Below, piece by piece: positions 57,161 through 64,000 of a stretch of 64,000 nt of DNA; position 1 is the stretch's first letter, and the number at the start of each line of letters is the position of its first letter. A program made the position numbers and the translations under genes. The notes beneath the pieces were generated by a model. That model saw only the letters and a program-made list of their open reading frames with translations. It made no database searches and was not told the DNA's origin. Origin of the DNA: Stenopsyche tienmushanensis (Eukaryota; Arthropoda; Insecta; Trichoptera; Stenopsychidae); contig WACJ01000008.1 in the NCBI GenBank assembly GCA_008973525.1, positions 620,001 to 684,000 on the forward strand. Reading direction: 5' to 3'.

Positions 57161-57654
57161 TAATTTACACGACAGAGATGTCCACAAAAGATATCCTAAT
57201 TGAAAGAATAATCTCCGCCTCCGCAAAAACAAAAGAGGAAATGCTACTTCAAATATATACAGTCGAAATAAAGAAAATACAAAGCATAGGTGGCCAATTT
57301 AAACAAATTTTGTAAATAAATTTAATAAAAATATCATAAGCATAAAAAATATTTTCTTAACCCTGACCCTGACAAACTGTCAACTCTTCAAGTTTAACGA
57401 CTTATTGAATGATTTGTATGACATGCAGCATATCGTTGAAAAAGGATATAGTCTAAAGAACAATTTAAAACCAAAACAAGTTCAAAATAGTTGTTGGTTT
57501 TTTGTTTAAAGAATTTAGAAGTTGACATTTCTCATTTATTTGCATATTTTATGTGTATACAGGTAAAGCAGATTGACTTAAAACACAGCTTAATCTTTTA
57601 TCTAACAGTTTTCATTAATTCATAGAAAAAATCTTAGGAGTTAAGAAGTTTAAT
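57161..57654. other. Unrecognised AT-rich spacer
   Basis: No element recognised. Confidence 0.3.
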
Positions 57655-58305
57655 AGTACACTTGGGTTTGTTTTTATGCGGATCTTTTTTATGCGATTTT
57701 AAAGTTATGCGGTTTTCAAAAAAAAAATGGAACCAATCCCTCCAATAGAGGACAAAGCTTTTTTTTATGCGAATGCGCATAAAAAAATCAAAAATTTACA
57801 CTAAAGCTAAAATAAAATCATGATAAACTCAGATGCTATATTTGTATATCCGTCACTTATCATCCGTACAAGTCTACTTGTCTGCCAGGACCGGCGCAGC
57901 GTGTATGAAACTTGTATTTAAATAAATAAACACTGTCGATAGCACACAATATTCGGTAATTTCTTTGCTTAAACACAAACAATACACTTGAATCATTGGA
58001 AATCGCACACAATTCATTGTCTTTAAGGGGTTAATCAGTGATTATATTTTAAAAAGACGATTTTAACACAGGATGATGACGAATAAATGCATGCTGACTG
58101 ATATCGATATTTTTTATGATTATTTCTTAATATTGACTTTAAGAAATTTAAAATAAATATGTAGTGTTTTTATTTACATGATTTTTTTCATAAACTTTTT
58201 TTATGCGAATTTTGGTACATTTTATCACAATGATTTGAAGTTATGCGGTTTTTTAAAATAAAGTCTTTTTTATGCGAATTTTTTATATGCGATTCCCCGT
58301 GGAAC
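57655..58305. mobile_element. Mar-D core module without outer TIRs, with Rep-E inside
   Basis: Begins CACTTGGGTTTGTTTTTATG, CGGATCTTTTTTATGCGAT, has CTTTTTTTTATGCGAATGCG, and after Rep-E ends with GAAGTTATGCGGTTTTT, ATATGCGATTCCCCGTGGAA. Same module order as 54662-55305. The CAGTCCAAAAGTTC ends are absent, and TA precedes the left edge, so the core may be an element in its own right. Confidence 0.7.
57800..58080 (+). repeat. Rep-E copy 3
   Basis: ACTAAAGCTAAAATAAAATC, ACTCAGATGCTATATTTGTA, TTATCATCCGTACAAGTCTA, TTAAATAAATAAACACTGTC, AATATTCGGTAATTTC, AAACACAAACAATACACTTG. Colinear with copy 2 and at the same place within the Mar-D core. Confidence 0.6.
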
Positions 58306-59058
58306 GTAGTTTTTTATTGAACTGTTGATATTTGCGCTCATATTGCAGCCCTAATAAGATGCCAACTGCAGTGACCATTGAGTCGTGCAACGATTTTCCA
58401 TCTGGCGTACTAATCGGGGGCTATATTCATCGGTGCGTACTTAAATGTCCAATTTATGATCGAATTCCATCTGCAGCCTTAAATTCATCATCGAATTTCC
58501 AAGCACACTTCTAATCGACGTATCGTAAATAGTTCGAAGTGAAATGATTCCTCGATCCGCGAGCATTGTGACTACGTTTTTATCGCAAAGATTGTGCGAT
58601 TTATTGATTTAAAAATATGTCCTCGATAAGGCCATACACAATGCATGACTAATAATACAGTTTTGAGCAAAAAATTAAAATCGTCTCCATCCGTTCGTTC
58701 AGTATTGACAAATCGTCCGGAAAAATTGTCAGTTGGGTAGTTTTTAATGACTGTGCGATTCGAACTTAACTGTAAAGATGAACGTTGATTTGTTTCGTAA
58801 TTTTCAAACTTAATGCATTTAAACATCAAGTTTTTAAGCGTTTGATATTGTTCGATTGACTTATAAATGTTTAAAATGCAATCAAGCAGAAAAGATTGAA
58901 GGCTATTTGATATGACGTTGTTTTTGTATCCATTTTCCTGTTTTTTTTAAAAATTAAATGTAAAATTTGCTAATTTACTTTGGATCTAGTATTTAAAATA
59001 ACAACGATAGACTTATATTTAATTAGCAATTTTTAGCAACCATCAGAGCAGAGTTTTA
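58306..59058. other. Unrecognised AT-rich stretch
   Basis: Open frames at 58332-58514 (+) and 58572-58829 (-) without recognisable motifs. Confidence 0.3.
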
Positions 59059-59330
59059 TTGCGTAGTACCATATGAAGGTTCGGAATTTTAGTTAGTCAA
59101 AGATCGACCGTGATTGAGAAAGATTCTATGTAATAATTTACATTATATTTGTTTTTTACGCTTACTTTTAGGGAATAAAAAGTCCCAAAATTAAGATGGG
59201 GCAATTCAAGGGCTCAGATAATTTATTGGTTCTAAAAGTACGGACTTTATTTAAAATGGAATAAATAATTAAGATTCTCATCATTTCAGTCCCATCTACG
59301 AATTCCGAACGTTCATGTGATACGCCCTAA
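59059..59330. mobile_element. Mar-L copy 2: short mariner-type MITE
   Basis: Left end TTGCGTAGTACCATATGAAG, next to TA, with GGTTCGGAATTTTAGTTAGTC and AAAGATCGACCGTGATTGAG also found at 3770-3815. Right end, in reverse, TTAGGGCGTATCACATGAAC with GTTCGGAATTCGTAGATG as at 4775-4809. 272 bp, no transposase. The interior between the shared ends is unlike copy 1, so it derives from an internally deleted or replaced relative. Confidence 0.75.
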
Positions 59331-60489
59331 CATAATAGTTAACGATAGAGCGGCGCTTTATTTGTTGTACGGGTGCATTTAAACTGCATCTTATGTTTGT
59401 ACTCTGGCGCTGTTTATTTCAACATTCGGCCATGTCTCACAACTTGCATCATTGTTATTCAAATTATGTGAACTAATATAAGACAATTGTTACGTTGCAA
59501 AACTTTTAATTATACTCTTAGAGACCCTTTGCACCATTTTCTAGAGTAAATATCCGCGTTTGTGCAGCTTGTCGACATAAAGTACATTTCCATGGTTATT
59601 TCTAGGATGATTTATTCGATGTATTTTATATGAATCGATTGATTTTTCCAGGCTTGAAGTATAGAAAAAACGCTCTAATATATTTTGGCATAGTATGACA
59701 TTCGCATATACGACAACGTTATCTTCCTACACTTTTTTATCTTGATGTTATGATATGAAACAGGTGGCTATTGATTGGAGTTATGACTCCCAAATTATAA
59801 AAAAGCAGCTGTCGTAAGTCGAAGATGCATCATTTTTATTGCTCTATAAAATCGAATTTTCATCATCATTATGTCAGATATTATTTTAATACTCGTGCGA
59901 AATCAAATTTAATGAAATTCGCTTAAATTCTTTGAATATAGGAAGAAGTTATCATACATCCTGATAAAACAAGAGAACGGATTGCTTGGCATTGAAAAAC
60001 TCGTTTTTTAAAAGCATTGTGTTTCGATCTATTTCATTAAAACGTATAGAGACATTTTTAAAAAAATCATCGACGACGTTACACATGATCTTGAATAGGA
60101 TAAGATGAAAGTCCAAGGTAAATAGGAAAAAAACACATTTAATTAGGTCTACATTGGCATTAAAACGGGATAAAAAGGGCGAAGTTAATATATATATTTG
60201 AACTAGGTCAAATACCATTACAATGGACGACCTCTAATTTTCTTTGTATTAAAGACCTAGCTTTAATAAATAAGCACATTATAGGCGATGTTTATATTGT
60301 TTTAATTTCGTTCCAAGGCGAACTGGGCAGTGCGAATATAAAATATTGGGTAATTCTATTTTGATTGTCGTTTTTTAGATGCTAAATTCTGACGGTCAAG
60401 TTTTTATCATGCAATGCTCTATTAAGTGTTAATTCGGTATCGGTGCAAATTCTGATATTATGACTAGAATTATTTTAACCTGTATAGTA
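59331..60489. other. Unrecognised AT-rich stretch, about 1.2 kb
   Basis: Open frame at 59952-60218 (-) without motifs. No repeat recognised. Confidence 0.3.
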
Positions 60490-60745
60490 GGATGATCGCG
60501 TATTTGCGAGCGAATTTCAGTGATTTAGAAAAAGCACTCTTATATGTTGAGCTCGGAGAGAGACAGAGACGGAGAGCTTCTTGCATAAATCGTACCAACC
60601 CAAATTAACCCAAATGTATCGACTAATAATGTGTGAATGATATAACGAATCAATTTCAAGTGTATTGTTTATGTTTACTTGAAGAAAGACCGAATATTTG
60701 GTGCTTGTTCGAGTCTCCGAAAAGCGAATCCAGCGCCTCATTGTT
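60490..60745 (-). repeat. Rep-E copy 4
   Basis: Reverse copy: ATCGCGTATTTGCGAGCGAA, TCGACTAATAATGTGTGAAT, GTGTATTGTTTATGTTTACT, CCGAATATTTGGTGC, CTCCGAAAAGCGAATCCAGC. It combines blocks of copy 1 (CGCTTTTCGGA start) and copy 2 (AGTCGATACATTTGGGTT). Confidence 0.6.
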
Positions 60746-60861
60746 ACGTATTTCTATAACGACTTGCAATTGTTACTTTGTGAACGTTTTTCTTGAATGT
60801 CTTCAATATGACAACTGTCGAAATATCTTCGAAATCGATGTCGAAACTTGTGTTCCTGCCT

Positions 60862-61357
60862 AGGAAATCCAATCCCGGGATCCCGGACAGCTTTAGGTGC
60901 TCATGAATCCCGGGATTAGTAAACGTAATCCCGAAAAAATTGGGATTAAAATTTTTATCTTATAAAAATCGAACACCTCACCAACATGACAGACTAATAA
61001 ATCGAGACATTCCCGCCAAAATCTAGACGCTTGGAAACAGTGGTGTAACTGTCTAATCTATGTACACATATATACAGTACATATATGCTTTTCAAATTGT
61101 TATATTTATCTTTCCCTACCGGTGATGTATTTACTACACCTCGACTCTAATAATGGGAATATTTATATGAAATATAATAGATATGGGGTTCAGAATTTTT
61201 GTATTCCTCCGTAATATAATTACGAATCACATCAAAGTATTATAGTATATAAGTATTCATCTGAAGCGACGGAAATAAATAATTTGTCGGGAAATCGGGA
61301 ATTTTGCGAGCTTTACTCTGTGTCTCAGGAGATAGGAATTTTATCAGTCACATTGAG
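60862..61357 (+). mobile_element. hAT-A copy 12, best CCCGGG-rich 5' end
   Basis: Starts GGAAATCCAATCCCGGGATC, CCGGACAGCTTTAGGTGCTC, AATCCCGGGATTAGTAAACG, then ATCGAGACATTCCCGCC, the ATATATACAGTACATATATG tract, TTCCCTACCGGTGATG and onward to TTTTATCAGTCACATTGA, where it is cut before the LYENGGS codons. Lies between two reverse pieces of Rep-E, probably inserted into it. The CAGTGGTGTAACTGTC text at 61036 shows a deletion of the TAGGCGACGCC segment. Confidence 0.87.
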
Positions 61358-61369
61358 TCAGGTTTATCG

Positions 61370-61490
61370 ATCTAAGATAAAACAACATCTGAGAGAAGAT
61401 CAATCATCCTGATGGACAATTGGATTTGTATGGATGATGAGTGGCGGACAAGCAAATATAGCATCTAAGACTATGAAGATTTTACATTAG
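61370..61490 (-). repeat. Rep-E copy 5 (or the other half of copy 4)
   Basis: Reverse piece: GGATGATGAGTGGCGGACAA, CAAATATAGCATCTAAGACT, GAAGATTTTACATTAGCT. This is the part of Rep-E that should lie upstream of copy 4, and the two flank hAT-A copy 12, so they are probably one copy split by the hAT. Confidence 0.55.
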
Positions 61491-63176
61491 CTCACTACTC
61501 AAAGGGTTAAACGTATCCAGTTACGCAATTGTATGATATATTTATTTAAATAAATCTCTGATGATTGAGTTTCGAGCCCAATCGTTAAATAATGGGATTA
61601 CATACAGATTTAAATTATATTTTTAAGAAATGTTTCCATTTATATTGAACTGTAGATGTAATTGATCATCAAAGATACATGATATAGACGAATCAGCCAG
61701 CAGATAAATTGTTTCAATTTGACAATATAAAATATATATACGATACGAATCAAATCAGATCATCGTTTTTGTATGTATGAAAATCAAAGCAGAATCGTCT
61801 ATTCTTCATCTTGATGACGATCTGAGACAAAAATAACTGTTGTATAACAATAATTAATTTAATTTGTGTAAAAAAACGACATTAAAATTGAATCAGCCTT
61901 ATGTTATGGATCAAAAACATGATTTTTTGGCTCGATTCAAACTTGACATCAATCTGCTTTCATGCGTTCGAGGGTAAGATAAATAATTAGACATGTTCGC
62001 ATTGGATTCTTTTTAACTTTACGACATCGCATTTAACTGGACGTACAAATTAAATCGCTTTTATTTTGTATACGTAATCAGGTTCTGCATAAAATAATCA
62101 GAGCTCTTCGGCTGTAAGTGTGTCGACAAATGTCTATAATCTTTTTTAACGTGCAATTTGCTCGGTAAACAGGTTCAGGAACGGCATTAGACGATGACGC
62201 AATTCCCAGTTTGACGGTCAAAATTATCAAAAAAGCACTGGACTTTTGCCTTCGATTCTTGCTTCTTCAGCAAACATTGGGAACACTTCGGTGTCGCATC
62301 GACTGTGAGCAAACGTTTGCGCGACGCAAACAAATTTTTCGCTATCGGCGTTCAATAAGGCTTTTGTGTGTGCGTATGTCGAAGGCTTTGATTCGTATGA
62401 GCATCGTCGACTATTAGACTGGTGTACTGAATTGGACGATTTTCAAATAATCAGAAATGCATCGAGTCTGAAGTGTTTTATTTGGCTGGAATCCGATGTG
62501 TTAATCATCGAAAATTCGCTAAAAATTGACAAAAGCGACCTTGTTATTGCATATTCGCTTAATGCTATCCATGCAAGAATTCGGCCTATGTATTTTCCCT
62601 TTCTTTTACTGTGCTAAAAATATCCACCGATGATATGTATTTAGTAAACCACTATTATTCTATTGATTAATAAATCTGGATGTTCTGGAAATATGAATCC
62701 CTTTTATATAATTGGATTGTGTTAATATTTTGCATCGGTTTACATTGTCGAAAAATCGCATTTAAATTCAACGAATTTGCATATGGGCTACATAATACAA
62801 TCGCTGTGTTATATGCACAATTTCAAAATTTGTTTTTCAGACTGATTTGAATCGATAAATGTCATGCATGTCATGATAAGCTGGCTTTTTGTTATATGGC
62901 ATGTTAAATTTGCAAATATTTTGCCTGGATTTACGGGAGTTAATCCAGTGCATTGTTTTATCTGTGGGTTAACGAAATTAAAACAAGGCAGATCAATGTA
63001 TATGGGATTTATTTGCGTCATCTATTAATTCCACATAGATAATGAGGCAATATACGAACAAGAATTTCATCAGAGCTAAAAATGCAATCTGTTCGATGTT
63101 TGAAATGGATGTTTGAAATTTGAGCAAAATATCGAATGGTCGATTTAATTCAACTTTCATCTTACGGAATTAAAAA
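61491..63176. other. Unrecognised AT-rich stretch, about 1.7 kb
   Basis: Two overlapping open frames, 62211-62417 and 62366-62617 (+), in slightly GC-richer DNA, match no family I know. No repeat recognised. Confidence 0.3.
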
Positions 63177-63337
63177 GGTTCGATCTCGCTCCGGTCTCGG
63201 TCCGATCAAATATTCTTACACGGGAAACAATCAGAGTATTCACACTATGGGATCGTTCCGATTCCGTTTCTTGTATGAGAATGTTGGACCGGACCGAGAC
63301 CGAGATCGAACCGATAACGGCACCACAGTGCGATCTA
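63177..63337 (-). mobile_element. Harbinger-like MITE, truncated copy 2
   Basis: Reverse-orientation relative of 45153-45352: GGTTCGATCTCGCTCCGG, TCGGTCCGATCAA, AGTATTCACACTATGGGATC, TTCCGATTCCGTTTCTTGTA, GGACCGGACCGAGACCGAG, AACGGCACCACAGTGCGATC. The first 28 bp on the left side (the GGCCCGATCC-type end) are missing. An open frame covering it (63136-63384) reflects its GC-richness, not a gene. Confidence 0.8.
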
Positions 63338-64000
63338 ACACTCGAATCCCGGGCGCTCTGAAATGCATCGGGCGGATTTCATAAGCGGCTTTCTCGCGCT
63401 GCGATAAGCGCGGATTAATGCGAATGTCAAAAATGAATTTACGCCGTATACGTAAGGATTTGTTCCGGTTGTTTATGGCTGCGACTTTCTAATGGTCGTT
63501 TTAGAGTAAATGTGCACTCGCGAAGAGCGACGTTATAACAGTTACAGTGTGATTTATAGCGAATCTGCAACGAGAGCGTGCAACGTTATTTCTTTTTTCT
63601 ATTAGTGCTTCCAAAACTTGTTCGTCGGGCGGAACCGTGTCGAGAAAAATTGTCGTCGTTCCGTGACGATTAAATGAATAAGTCTATCGTGACGGATTCG
63701 CAAATAAATTTGTTTGGGCGATTGAGTCAATATTTGAATTTTTGTAGTATGCGAAATCGACGAGGGAAATTTTGACAGCCGGATGACAATGAGTTAAATC
63801 ATTGAGCTTGCTTTGACCAAATATGATGAGCAGCGGGGCGCTTTGATTGAAATTAATAATGTGCTTGATTTTTATGTTACTTATATTTATTTATTGATTA
63901 AAAAATAAAAATAAAATGATTTTTATTTTTTAACTATGCATATAATATGTATAACTTCGAATAGCAAAAATTCGAATAACGTCATCACTTCACGGGATTC
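63338..64000. other. Unrecognised end of window
   Basis: Moderately GC-rich to about 63800, then AT-rich with AATAAAAATAAAATG-type sequence. No element or gene recognised. Confidence 0.3.

Noticed and set aside
63136..63384. 82-codon plus-strand open frame rich in R and D
   Set aside because: It lies almost wholly on the GC-rich Harbinger-like MITE; the RDRDRTD pattern comes from GACCGAGACCGAG repeats.
1..64000. tRNA, rRNA, snRNA genes and integrated viral genes
   Set aside because: Scanned by eye for cloverleaf-type boxes, rRNA-conserved words and viral polymerase or capsid-type motifs; none seen. A covariance-model and translated search would be decisive.

Overview
The window looks like non-coding nuclear DNA from an arthropod, most likely an insect. 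It is AT-rich, has no bacterial-type gene packing and no RNA gene or CRISPR array that I can see, and I could not support a single host protein-coding exon. What can be recognised is a dense graveyard of transposable elements of the kind common in insects: mariner, pogo/Tigger, hAT, piggyBac-like and Harbinger-like DNA transposons, plus fragments of non-LTR retrotransposons. The species cannot be named from the sequence.

Main interspersed families, named here for convenience. hAT-A: about twelve degenerate copies that keep the hAT C-terminal dimerisation motif and CCCGGG-rich palindromic ends. hAT-B: five copies with CAGAGCCGTAACTAGGG-type ends, two with perfect 8-bp target-site duplications, and with a piece of mariner transposase inside. 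Mar-D: elements with a TIR containing CAGTCCAAAAGTTCGTGCGC and an ATGCG-rich core. Rep-E: an LTR-like interspersed repeat often sitting inside Mar-D. Rep-C: a repeat with a CGCGTTTAAAG core. LINE-FG: a LINE-like family, minus strand in three of four copies. There are also several different mariner lineages (Mar-K, Mar-L, Mar-P, Mar-Q and a fragment at 28.9 kb).

Layout. 0-5 kb: pogo/Tigger 5' end, a fold-back MITE, two hAT-A copies, and a mariner (3747-4809) holding an R1/Jockey-like LINE fragment. 5-18 kb: hAT-A, Rep-C, hAT-B and weak retroelement-like DNA, with long unrecognised stretches. 18-28 kb: a Tigger 5' end, hAT-B copies, a hAT with a TTAA-flanked MITE nested in it, and a mariner (26.85-28.01 kb) split by hAT-B. 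28-38 kb: two mariner pseudogenes and a hAT-A copy in mostly unrecognised AT-rich DNA. 38.5-41 kb: a pogo/Tigger element holding a mariner, a LINE 3' end, a GC-rich LTR-like insert and a hAT-B. 43.5-46.5 kb: a Charlie-like hAT (2.38 kb, perfect 8-bp duplication) inside a hAT-A copy, itself carrying a 200-bp Harbinger-like MITE. 50-52.6 kb: LINE-FG, then a near-complete mariner with hAT-A inside. 54-64 kb: Mar-D/Rep-E composites, another mariner MITE, hAT-A and a second copy of the Harbinger-like MITE.

All transposase genes seen carry stops, frameshifts or deletions, so none looks able to make active enzyme. The strongest biology here is the stratigraphy: nested insertions with readable target-site duplications, and one paralogous empty site that proves an insertion.
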